Shown here: positions 55,093-63,043 of the stretch, one piece after another | Layout: each line of letters opens with the position of its first letter | Position numbering within the stretch: position 1 is the first letter of the stretch | Assembly: GCA_963799085.1 (NCBI GenBank) | Contig: CAWCWA010000003.1 | Coordinates: 1-64,000, forward strand | DNA: 64,000 nt | Origin: AP-15 sp963799085 | GTDB lineage: Bacteria > Pseudomonadota > Alphaproteobacteria > ATCC43930 > CGMCC-115725 | Reading direction: 5' to 3' | Position numbers and translations under genes: made by a program | Notes under the pieces: model-generated | What the model saw: the letters and a program-made list of their open reading frames with translations, nothing else | Told to the model about the DNA's origin: nothing | The model's database searches: none

Positions 55093-55926
55093 CTACCGCC
55101 GGAACCGCCGCGATACCCCATCTGAAAAAGGGGCGGTTGCGCGGCCAGGGGCATGGAGACAGTTCTGGTCAGCGGTAGGGCGAGCTTGCGGACCCATCGT
55201 CGGGCCGCGTTTTTGGTCGGTCGACGGGCGTTTGCGCAAACGGGCGACACTACGCCTTCTGATATTGCAATCAGATCGCCGCCGGACGATGAACAGATTG
55301 GCCAGCGCACAGGTCACGATGAGGCGATGAGCGGTCTTCTTGAGCCCGCGATAGCGCACCTTGGCGAAGCCGAACACCCGCTTGACGACCCCGATCGCAT
55401 GCTCGACCCCCGCCTTCGCGAGGGCAGGCTCCGGGCCCGCACCTGCGACTTGGTTCGGTTCTTCGCCCGCTCGACCATGTCCACGACGCCGCGGTGGCGG
55501 TCGCGACGATTGACGAAGTCCCGCGCCGCGGGGGCGTGTTGCCGGATCACCGCGCGCTGGCCGCAATAGGCCGGGTCGCCCATACCCGGGTCTGCCGGCC
55601 ATGCAGCAACTGCGTTGTGTGGAGGCAGCCGATTTGAAGTGCCGCATCTCCCGCTCCCGCCGTCGCGCGACCTGGCGCGAATTCTCGGCGCGATTGTTCA
55701 TCCAGACGCCCGTCTTGGCCCAGCGGCTGAACCGTCGATGGCTATTCTTCCAGTCGCCGAAGCGCTCCGGCAGATCACGCCGGGGGATGCCAGCGCGGTA
55801 GCAATAGAGCACCGCCTCGACGAAGCGACGGTTGTCTTTGGCGGTCACGCCGACATGACCGCGCCGGCCCGGGAGCCGCTCCTTGATCCTATCCCACTGG
55901 TCGTCGCGCAGCTCATATCGGGTCAT
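55093..55926 (-). pseudogene. IS5-family transposase with an IS6-like insert (chimera)
   Basis: The N-terminus MTRYELRDDQWDRIKERLPG to RRFSRWAKTGVW is the IS5 (IS1031-like) start. It then changes without a stop into NNRAENSRQVARRREREMRH and FKSAASTQRS, which is the C-terminal segment of an IS6-family transposase. The IS5 sequence resumes in another frame (HRGVVDMVERAKNRTKSQVR) and then returns as VEHAIGVVKRVFGFAKVRYR and VTCALANLFIVRRR. Dead, and apparently produced by recombination between two elements. Confidence 0.8.
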
Positions 55927-56158
55927 TGGTCAGCCTTTTGCTATAGCCGACCTTCCATGAATCACACAAACTCATGCCGCAGTAAACTCTTTTTACGTCA
56001 TATACTTAAGAACCCAACTCGTTTTACGTGCAGCCCGCAATAATTGACGACACACCCTAGCCTCATTGGTTTTTCGGCTCGCCGCGCCGTTCACGATGTG
56101 CCGTTGCGGAAGGTCTCGCCAACCGCCCGTTTTTGTCGCTCAAGCCCGCAGGTGGAAT

Positions 56159-56533
56159 TTATCGGGGCGGCAGCAAGGCCGCGGCGACCGGCCGATCCTC
56201 CGCGAGTAGGACGTTGTAGGTGCGGCAGGCGGCGCCCGTGTCCATCGCTTCGAGACCGATGCCTACGCCGCGCAGTCGGGCGCGCAATTCGGCCGGCATC
56301 GCCATCATCCTGCGGCCGAGCCCAAGCAGCAGGATCTGCACGCCGCCGTTCTCGATGACCGGTTGCAGCGCCTCCCAGGAAAGGGCGGCGTCTTCGGCGA
56401 CCGCCCAGGACAGGGTTCTGTCGGGAAAGACCAGCACCGGCCCCGCATAGATTTCGCCGCTGATGCGGAAGCCGCTTGCCGCGTAGCGCTCGATAAACTG
56501 GCGGCCGGCCGGGATCAGCGGCGTCAGATCCAC
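56159..56533 (-). CDS. Mth938-like domain protein (DUF498)
   Basis: A 124-residue protein from GTG 56533. FIERYAASGFRISGEIYAGP, LSWAVAEDAALSWEALQPVI and LLLGLGRRMMAMPAELRARL followed by TGAACRTYNVLLAEDRPVAA are typical of the Mth938/NDUFAF3-like family. It directly follows secF, an arrangement conserved in Alphaproteobacteria; in mitochondria the homologue helps complex I assembly, but the bacterial role is unknown. Confidence 0.88.
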   Translation of the reverse strand: MDLTPLIPAGRQFIERYAASGFRISGEIYAGPVLVFPDRTLSWAVAEDAALSWEALQPVIENGGVQILLLGLGRRMMAMPAELRARLRGVGIGLEAMDTGAACRTYNVLLAEDRPVAAALLPPR

Positions 56534-56544
56534 GCGACCGCTCC

Positions 56545-57492
56545 TCAGGGCGCGCGCGACGCCCGCGCCGGAGCCGCCTCGCCCGACCGCGCGATCGCGG
56601 CGCGGTTCGGCCGCACGTAGTAAAGCACCGGGGCGGCGATGAAGAGCGAGGAATAGGTGCCTATCACAATGCCCCACAGCATCGCGATGCTGAAGCCGCG
56701 CAGGACTTCGCCGCCGAGAAACAGCAACGACAGGACGGCGAGAGCGACCGTGCTGACCGTCAGGATCGTCCGCGACAGGGTCTCGTTCAGCGCGAGGTTT
56801 ATCAGATCGCGGAACGGCATCGAGCGGTGCTTGCGCATCGCCTCGCGGACCCGGTCGTAGATCACGACGGTGTCGTTCACCGAATAGCCGGCGATCGTCA
56901 GGATCGCCGCCAGTGTCGTCAGGTTGAATTCGAGGTGAAACAACGCGAACAGCCCGACCGTCGTGATGACGTCGTGCAGCGTCGAGATCATGCCGCCGAC
57001 GCCGAACTGCCACTCGAAGCGAAACCAGATATAGGCGGCGATCGCCAAAAGCGCGAGGACGGTGGCGATGACCCCGGCGCGGATCAATTCGCCGCCCACA
57101 CTGGGGCCGACCACCTCGGTGCGACGGTACTCGACGCCGGGTCCAAGCGCCTGCCGCACCAACTGCACGACCTTCTCCTGCGCCGCGTCGCCGCCCGGCT
57201 GGCGCGGCAACCGGATCAGCACGTCGGTCGCCGGGCCGAAGCCCTGCAACGAGGGCTCGCCGATCTTCAATTGGTCGATCTTCTGGCGCATCTCCGCGAG
57301 GTTCGCCGGACCGGTCGTCGACCGGACTTCGATCAGCGTGCCACCGAGAAAGTCGATGCCGTAATTGAGCCCCGCGGTCAGGAACAGCACGATCGACCCG
57401 ATCGTCAGGAACGCCGAAAGCGCGAAGCCCAGCTTGTGCCAAGCCATGAAGTCGATCTGCGGCGTCCGCCGGATCACGATCAGCGGTCTCAT
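56545..57492 (-). CDS. secF: Protein translocase subunit SecF
   Basis: A 315-residue inner-membrane subunit of the SecDF complex, which uses the proton gradient to pull secreted proteins across the membrane. The first helix is followed by NYGIDFLGGTLIEVRSTTGP (the D1 hallmark), the TM4 region shows SVNDTVVIYDRVREAMRKHR and NETLSRTILTVSTVALAVLS. Six helices and normal length. Located 30 bp after secD and just before the Mth938-like gene. Confidence 0.97.
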   Translation of the reverse strand: MRPLIVIRRTPQIDFMAWHKLGFALSAFLTIGSIVLFLTAGLNYGIDFLGGTLIEVRSTTGPANLAEMRQKIDQLKIGEPSLQGFGPATDVLIRLPRQPGGDAAQEKVVQLVRQALGPGVEYRRTEVVGPSVGGELIRAGVIATVLALLAIAAYIWFRFEWQFGVGGMISTLHDVITTVGLFALFHLEFNLTTLAAILTIAGYSVNDTVVIYDRVREAMRKHRSMPFRDLINLALNETLSRTILTVSTVALAVLSLLFLGGEVLRGFSIAMLWGIVIGTYSSLFIAAPVLYYVRPNRAAIARSGEAAPARASRAP

Positions 57493-57522
57493 TCAAACTC
57501 CAGCGTGATTAGGCCATGTCGA

Positions 57523-59100
57523 TCAGATCGGGATTGCCTTGGGCTTCCAGCGGCGCAGCCAGGTGACGATCAACAGCCGCGTCACCAGGATCGCCGAAAA
57601 TAGCGAGGTCATGACACCGATGCTGAGCGTCACGGCAAAGCCCTTGATCGGCCCGGAGCCCAGCCAGAACATCAGCGCGCCGGCGACGAGCGTTGTCACA
57701 TGGCTGTCGAGGATTGTCCCGAAGGCGCGCCGGAAGCCGGCGTCAAGCGCCGACAGCATCGTCCGCCCGCCGCGCAATTCCTCGCGGATGCGCTCATAGA
57801 TCAGCACATTGGCGTCGACCGCCATGCCCATCGTCAGTGCGATGCCGGCGATGCCGGGCAATGTCAAGGTCGCGCCGAGCAGCGACAGAGCGCCCAGCAT
57901 CAGACACAAATTGAAGATCAGCGCGATATCGGCAAAGACGCCGAAGAGGCCGTAGAAGAGGATCATGAAGACCACGACCAGGATCACGCCGACGATGCTC
58001 GCGGTGGCTCCGGCGTGGATCGAATCGGCGCCGAGATCGGGGCCGACGGTGCGCTCCTCGAGGATCGTGATCGGCGCCGGCAACGCCCCGGCGCGCAGCA
58101 ATAGTGCCAGATCGCTCGCCGACTGCACCGTGAAGCTGCCCGAAATGATGCCGCTGCCGCCAAGGATCGGCTCGCGGATGACGGGCGCGCTGATCACCTT
58201 GTTGTCGAGCACGATGGCGAAGGGCTTGCCGACGTTCTCGCGGGTCGCGTCGCCGAAGCGCTTGGCGCCGACCGTATCGAAGCGAAAGCTTACGACCGGT
58301 TCGTTGTTCTGGAAGGTCGGCTGGGCATCGACGAGCGTGTCGCCGCCGACCATGACGCGCTTGTGCACCACGTAGGAAGGCGGCCCGATATAGGCCGAGC
58401 GGCCCTCCTGCGCCGGCAGGATTTCGTCGCCGGGCGGCAGCCTGCCGCGGCGCGCATCTTCGAGCGACACCCCGGTATCGACCAGTTGGAAGGTCAGCTT
58501 CGCGGTCTTGCCCAACAGCGCCTTGACGTGCTCCGGATTGTCCACACCCGGCAATTGCACCAGGATGCGGTCCTGCCCCTCGCGCTGGATGGTCGGCTCC
58601 TTGGTCCCGGTCTCGTCGATGCGGCGGCGGATGATCTCGATCGACTGGTCGACCGCCTGACGCCGCCGCGCCTCGGTCGCCACGGTGCTGAAGCGCATCG
58701 TGCCCGCGCCGTCGGCGGCGATGTTGACGACGAGATCAGGATCGATCTTGCGCAGCGCCTCGCGCGCCTCGTCGATACGGCTGGGATCACGAATCGTAAA
58801 GACGATTGCGTCGTTTTCGACGTTGAGCCCGGTATAGCCGATATTGGCGTCGCGTAGGGCGTTGCGCACATTGTCGACGAGTGTGGTCAGCCGCTCGCGC
58901 TGGGCGGCGGCGACGTCGACCTCGAGCAGCAGATACGAGCCGCCGCGCAAATCGAGGCCGAGCGCCACCTGCTTGTGCGGCAGCCAGTTCGGCAGCCGGG
59001 CGAGGAAGGCCGGACTGAACAGATTCGGCAACGATAGCAAAACGCCCAACGCGCATACCGCGCAGATCAGGGCGACCTTCCAACCGGAAAAATACAGCAT
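57523..59100 (-). CDS. secD: Protein translocase subunit SecD
   Basis: A 525-residue SecD. LGLDLRGGSYLLLEVDVAAA is the DLRGG hallmark, the periplasmic P1 domain spans about residues 60-330 (IQREGQDRILVQLPGVDNPE), and helices 2-6 carry MGMAVDANVLIYERIREELR and RAFGTILDSHVTTLVAGAL. The conserved Asp and Arg of the proton path are present. Intact. It follows yajC and a small WxxGxW gene on the same strand. Confidence 0.97.
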   Translation of the reverse strand: MLYFSGWKVALICAVCALGVLLSLPNLFSPAFLARLPNWLPHKQVALGLDLRGGSYLLLEVDVAAAQRERLTTLVDNVRNALRDANIGYTGLNVENDAIVFTIRDPSRIDEAREALRKIDPDLVVNIAADGAGTMRFSTVATEARRRQAVDQSIEIIRRRIDETGTKEPTIQREGQDRILVQLPGVDNPEHVKALLGKTAKLTFQLVDTGVSLEDARRGRLPPGDEILPAQEGRSAYIGPPSYVVHKRVMVGGDTLVDAQPTFQNNEPVVSFRFDTVGAKRFGDATRENVGKPFAIVLDNKVISAPVIREPILGGSGIISGSFTVQSASDLALLLRAGALPAPITILEERTVGPDLGADSIHAGATASIVGVILVVVFMILFYGLFGVFADIALIFNLCLMLGALSLLGATLTLPGIAGIALTMGMAVDANVLIYERIREELRGGRTMLSALDAGFRRAFGTILDSHVTTLVAGALMFWLGSGPIKGFAVTLSIGVMTSLFSAILVTRLLIVTWLRRWKPKAIPI

Positions 59101-59148
59101 CCCTTCGATCCTTCGGGGCGCCCACCCGCGACGCCCCGTGCTACCGGG

Positions 59149-59439
59149 TCAGCGCCAGCGCCCCGACACCCAGACCCAACGATGGCCGTTCCATCGCCAA
59201 TGCCCCGGCGTCCAATGCCAATGATGATAACCGTAAGGCCGAGGCGGAGGCGCCGCGGCGCGCGGCGGCGGCATCGGCGGCCGATGGCCGTAAGGCGGCG
59301 GCCCCCCAGGCGGCGGACCTCCCGGTGGCGGATAGGGGTTTTGCGCGGGCGGCGGATACGGGTATTGCGCCGCGGCCCGACCGAGCGGGTAGCTCAGCGC
59401 CGCGGCAAGCAAGGCCAGAACCGCGCGTCGATCGTTCAT
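59149..59439 (-). CDS. Small secreted Pro-rich protein with WxxGxW C-terminus
   Basis: A 96-residue protein with a signal peptide (AVLALLAAALSYPLGRAAA), a Pro/Gly/Tyr-rich linker and a C-terminal WHWTPGHWRWNGHRWVWVSG repeat of the YXXGXW type. Such repeats occur in small envelope proteins of unknown function. It is inserted between yajC and secD, which are usually adjacent. Confidence 0.72.
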   Translation of the reverse strand: MNDRRAVLALLAAALSYPLGRAAAQYPYPPPAQNPYPPPGGPPPGGPPPYGHRPPMPPPRAAAPPPRPYGYHHWHWTPGHWRWNGHRWVWVSGRWR

Positions 59440-59517
59440 CGCCGGGACCATAATCTTTTCCGAGGGACCGACAACGCATCGGCGGGGCGACGCAGTCCAT
59501 CCGAGCCCGGTTTTTGC

Positions 59518-59907
59518 TCACTCCTTCGATTCCGCCTTGGCTTTCGCCTCGTCCTTCTGCCTTGCCGCCTCTCGCGCGGCGGCCGGATCGGGCTTGGCGA
59601 CGACGTTGGTGATCGTGCTGCGCACGACGCGGACCCGCACGCCCTCGGCGATGTCAACCGTCAACTCATCGGGACCATCGACGCGTACGACCGTGCCGAT
59701 GATGCCGCCGCCGGTCACGACGCGGTCGCCGCGGCGCAGCGCGTCGAGTGTGGCGCGATGCTCGCGGGCCTTCTTCTGCTGCGGTCGAATCAACAGAAAA
59801 TAGAACACGACAAAGATCAAGACCAACGGCAGAAATTGAACCAGCTGGCCCTGATTGTCGAAAAAACCTGTGCCTTGCGCGTAGGCCGTAGAAATCAGCA
59901 TCGGCAT
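59518..59907 (-). CDS. yajC: SecDF-associated protein YajC
   Basis: A 129-residue single-pass protein: LVQFLPLVLIFVVFYFLLIR, then PQQKKAREHRATLDALRRGD and a beta-rich domain RVVTGGGIIGTVVRVDGPDE, and a charged Ala/Glu/Lys tail. It joins the SecDF complex. First gene of the yajC-secD-secF cluster on the minus strand and divergent from the DUF815 ATPase. Confidence 0.95.
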   Translation of the reverse strand: MPMLISTAYAQGTGFFDNQGQLVQFLPLVLIFVVFYFLLIRPQQKKAREHRATLDALRRGDRVVTGGGIIGTVVRVDGPDELTVDIAEGVRVRVVRSTITNVVAKPDPAAAREAARQKDEAKAKAESKE

Positions 59908-60120
59908 CGAACCTCAAAAACTTGTGTGGCGTCGACATTATCAAACGGCGGCGCCGACGATCGGCATTAGTGTCCAGTCCGACGGCAGGGGCGGAGTGGT
60001 ACGCGATGCCCGATTAAAGAGCAATATATGGTTGCCGCCCGCCCGCCCGTGAGCGTTTCCGCTTCTTCTTCCCTGTGATAGCGTCCGCCGCCTTTTGCCA
60101 ACACCAACCCTTGTGGGACG

Positions 60121-60978
60121 ATGACCGAGCCCGATCTGCTGCCGCTGCTGCGCCGAATTGCCGGCGCGCTCGAGCGCCTTGCCCCGGCAGCGCCTCCCGA
60201 TATCGACCTCGACGCCGCCGACGCATTTGTCTGGCATGCCGACCGCTTCTGGCTTGAGCCGATCCCTCGGGTCAACCGGATCGAACTCGGCCTGTTGCGC
60301 GGCATCGACCGGGTGCGCGACATCCTGCTCGCCAATACGGAGCGCTTCGCCGCTGGGCTACCGGCGAACAACGTGCTCCTGTGGGGCGCCCGCGGCACCG
60401 GCAAGAGTTCGCTCGTCAAGGCGGTGCACGGTGCGGTCAATGAGGCCCGGCCGCGGGCGCTGGCGCTGGTCGAAATCCACCGCGAGGATATCCCGAGCCT
60501 GCCGCGCCTGCTGGGGACGCTGCGGGGAGCGCAGCGACGCTGCCTTCTCTTCTGCGACGATCTCTCGTTCGACCGCAACGACACCAGCTTCAAGTCAATG
60601 AAGGCGGTGCTCGAAGGCGGCATCGAGGGCCGGCCGGAGAACGTCATCCTCTACGCCACCTCGAACCGCCGTCACCTGATGCCTCGCGACATGATCGACA
60701 ACGAGCGCTCGACGGCGATCAACCCGGCCGAGGCGACCGAGGAGCAGGTGTCTCTGTCCGACCGCTTCGGCCTGTGGCTCGGCTTCCACAATGTCGACCA
60801 GGACACTTATCTGGCGATCGTGCGCGGCTACGCCGAGCGTTACGGGCTCGATTTGCAGCTGAGCAGGCTCGAGGCGGAAGCCAACGAATGGTCGATCACC
60901 CGCGGCGCCCGGTCGGGCCGGGTCGCCTGGCAATTCATCCAGGACCTGGCTGGCCGCCTCGGCAAGAGTTTGGCCTGA
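60121..60978 (+). CDS. DUF815-family AAA+ ATPase
   Basis: A 285-residue ATPase. Walker A is WGARGTGKSSLVKAVHGAVN, Walker B LLFCDDLSF, sensor 1 LYATSNRRHLMPRDM. The family is conserved next to yajC/secDF or NlpD genes in Alphaproteobacteria; the molecular role is unknown. ATG 60121 is preceded by a poor ribosome-binding site (GTGGGACG). Confidence 0.9.
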   Translation: MTEPDLLPLLRRIAGALERLAPAAPPDIDLDAADAFVWHADRFWLEPIPRVNRIELGLLRGIDRVRDILLANTERFAAGLPANNVLLWGARGTGKSSLVKAVHGAVNEARPRALALVEIHREDIPSLPRLLGTLRGAQRRCLLFCDDLSFDRNDTSFKSMKAVLEGGIEGRPENVILYATSNRRHLMPRDMIDNERSTAINPAEATEEQVSLSDRFGLWLGFHNVDQDTYLAIVRGYAERYGLDLQLSRLEAEANEWSITRGARSGRVAWQFIQDLAGRLGKSLA

Positions 60979-60990
60979 TCTCGGCGGCGT

Positions 60991-62070
60991 TCATCCCGAT
61001 TTCTCGTCCTTCGAACTGGCGGTCGGTAACGGCGCCAGATACTCGCGCGGATCGACCGGCTTGTTGCCGCGGCGCAGCTCGAAATGCAATTGCGGCTCGC
61101 TGACGTTGCCGGTCGAGCCGACCCGGGCGATGACCTGCCCCCGGCTGACCTTCTCGCCCTTCTTGACGAGGATCAGGTCGCAATGGGCGTAGGCCGAAAT
61201 CCAGCCGCTCGGGTGCTTGATCAGGATTAGATTGCCGTAGCCGCGCAACTCGTTGCCGGCGTAGGCGACAACGCCGGCGTCGGTCGCCTGCACCGCCGCT
61301 CCACGTGGGGCGGCGATGTTGATGCCGTCATTGTGGGTGCCGTCGCCGCCTGTGCCGTAGGCTTCGAGAATGCGACCGCGCACCGGCCACTGAAAGCCGC
61401 CGCCATGCGTCGACGTCGCCGTTGCGGGAGGGGACTCATGCGCACCGCGGGCAGGCTGGGGCGCCGATGGCGGTTCCGCGGGTGGTCGCAGCGAATTGGG
61501 CGCGCTGGTGGGCGGGGTCGACGAATCAGCTGATGCCGATGGAGGCGCGACGGCGGCAGGCTGCGGCGGCGCAGGCTTATCGGGGGCGGGGAGCGGCGTC
61601 GCTACGACGGTCGACTTCGCCGCTGGAGACCCGGCCGGCATCTGGGTCGTGGGGGTGGGGCTCCCTGCCGAGGGTCCCAAGGTCCGGGCGGGCGGCGGCG
61701 ATGCGGACGGCGGGGCAGGACCATGCGACGGTTCGCCCGGCAACGCCGCGACGGCGACCTGTGGCGCCGACGTCGGTGGCTCGACGCCCCCCGGAATCGC
61801 CAGCGACTGCCCGGCCAGGATGCGATAGGGCGGCGACAAATTATTGGCTTGCGCCAGCGCCTGCATCGGCACGTGGAATATGTGCGCGATCTGCGACAGC
61901 GATTGGCCCCGCTGCACAACGATTCGCGCCGGCGGCGGTGGCGATGGCTCGCCGCCCACCAGCGGCGCGGGACCGCCGACGCGTGGCGCGCAACCGGCGA
62001 GCACAAGCGCCAGCGCGAGGATCGCCGCCCCGGCGCTGCGCCCGTACGCTCCGACCCAGATCTTTGCCAT
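60991..62070 (-). CDS. nlpD: LysM / LytM (M23) lipoprotein, NlpD-like
   Basis: A 359-residue envelope lipoprotein. The lipobox is LALALVLAGC, a LysM peptidoglycan-binding domain follows (VVQRGQSLSQIAHIFHVPMQ), a long Pro/Ala/Ser linker, and a C-terminal LytM domain (GRILEAYGTG, NDGINIAAPRGAAVQATDAG, YGNLILIKHPSGWISAYAHC, LHFELRRGNKPVDPREYL). The first metal-ligand motif HxxxD is replaced by HNDGIN, as in E. coli NlpD, so it is probably a non-catalytic amidase activator for cell separation. Convergent with the DUF815 gene. Confidence 0.85.
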   Translation of the reverse strand: MAKIWVGAYGRSAGAAILALALVLAGCAPRVGGPAPLVGGEPSPPPPARIVVQRGQSLSQIAHIFHVPMQALAQANNLSPPYRILAGQSLAIPGGVEPPTSAPQVAVAALPGEPSHGPAPPSASPPPARTLGPSAGSPTPTTQMPAGSPAAKSTVVATPLPAPDKPAPPQPAAVAPPSASADSSTPPTSAPNSLRPPAEPPSAPQPARGAHESPPATATSTHGGGFQWPVRGRILEAYGTGGDGTHNDGINIAAPRGAAVQATDAGVVAYAGNELRGYGNLILIKHPSGWISAYAHCDLILVKKGEKVSRGQVIARVGSTGNVSEPQLHFELRRGNKPVDPREYLAPLPTASSKDEKSG

Positions 62071-62195
62071 CGCTCCCCCTGCACGCCCCCCGACGTGCAA
62101 AGCACCGGCTATTGGTACACCCGGATGGGATTCTACGCCAGCCTCGCCCGCGTCGCCGGTTGCTGTGTGATAAATCTGACAATTTTCGGCACGGC

Positions 62196-62289
62196 TGGCG
62201 GAAGAGGCAGGAGTTGAACCTACCGAGGACGCCGCGCGCCCTCCAACGGGTTTGAAGCCCGCGCCGACCACCGGGCCGGATGCTCTTCC
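62196..62289 (-). tRNA. selC: tRNA-Sec (anticodon TCA)
   Basis: A 94-nt gene on the minus strand, from GGAAGAGC at 62289 to the encoded CCA at 62196. The anticodon loop reads CTTCAAA (UCA), the acceptor stem is GGAAGAG paired with CTCTTCC, and the extra arm is long and GC-rich as in bacterial selenocysteine tRNAs. It decodes UGA in selenoproteins with SelB. No selA, selB or SelD is in the window. Confidence 0.93.
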
Positions 62290-62423
62290 GCGCGCAAGAT
62301 CCGCCTCCAGCCCGCCGGCGTCAACCAATAGGTGCGCGCCACCGTGATCGAATCGGCGAGGTGCGGAACTTCTGCGACGAGCGCGAGGTTTGCTATCCAT
62401 GAAATGACGACGGTCTCTTTAAG

Positions 62424-62463
62424 AAAGTTGGGTAATTCCGGCCAAAGTTGGGTAATTCCGGCC
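62424..62463 (+). repeat. Tandem 20-bp repeat (two copies)
   Basis: Two identical, directly adjacent 20-bp units, AAAGTTGGGTAATTCCGGCC, at 62424-62443 and 62444-62463. The core GGGTAATTCCGGCC resembles the 18-bp stress-island motif minus two bases. It lies 149 bp upstream of the lipoprotein at 62612. Confidence 0.85.
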
Positions 62464-62611
62464 GCCGACCGCACACGATCGGGAAGCGGCGATTATCTCC
62501 ACCGGCTCCGACCGCCCGTCATATCATGTTTATTACTGGTCTTAAGGCTGTCGATGGTCACGGATATTGCTGTTCCTGCAGCACTGGGACCGATAGCAGG
62601 AGGAAAGTTGC

Positions 62612-62944
62612 ATGAGGATCATGATTGCCACGGGAACGCTTGCCGCCGGTGCAATGCTGGCGTTGGCTGCCTGCACCTCCAATCCCGGTGCAAACGCGAC
62701 CGAGGGCGCGGTCGGCGGCGCGGCGGTGGGCTGCGGCATCGGCGCCGCTGTCACAGCGCCTTTGGCGGGAGTGGGCTGCGTCCCGGGCGCGATCATCGGC
62801 GGGGCCACCGGAACCGGCGCCGGGCTCGCCTCGACGACGCCACCACCGACGACCACCGCCTACGTCGCGCCGCCGCCACCCCCGCCGGCGCCGCCCATCA
62901 CCACCACTTACGTCTACCCGCCGGCCTCGCCGCCTGCCTATTAG
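62612..62944 (+). CDS. Glycine-zipper lipoprotein
   Basis: A 110-residue lipoprotein: IATGTLAAGAMLALAAC lipobox, a glycine-zipper TEGAVGGAAVGCGIGAAVTA with GAIIGGATGTGAGLA, and a Pro/Thr-rich tail. Similar small outer-membrane proteins occur in Alphaproteobacteria; role unknown. AGGAGG lies nine bases before ATG 62612. Confidence 0.78.
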   Translation: MRIMIATGTLAAGAMLALAACTSNPGANATEGAVGGAAVGCGIGAAVTAPLAGVGCVPGAIIGGATGTGAGLASTTPPPTTTAYVAPPPPPPAPPITTTYVYPPASPPAY

Positions 62945-63043
62945 GAGGGCCGTTCTCGGCTGTGCTTGATTTCTCCGCCTCGACGCTTGCCGGCGTTTGC
63001 TCTTGAATGGGGGCCGCCGGCAAGGCGCCGGACGGAGGGAAGC

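Noticed and set aside
57523..59100. Plus-strand open frames across secD, secF and the small WxxGxW gene
   Set aside because: They are shadows: the minus strand carries complete SecD/SecF motifs.
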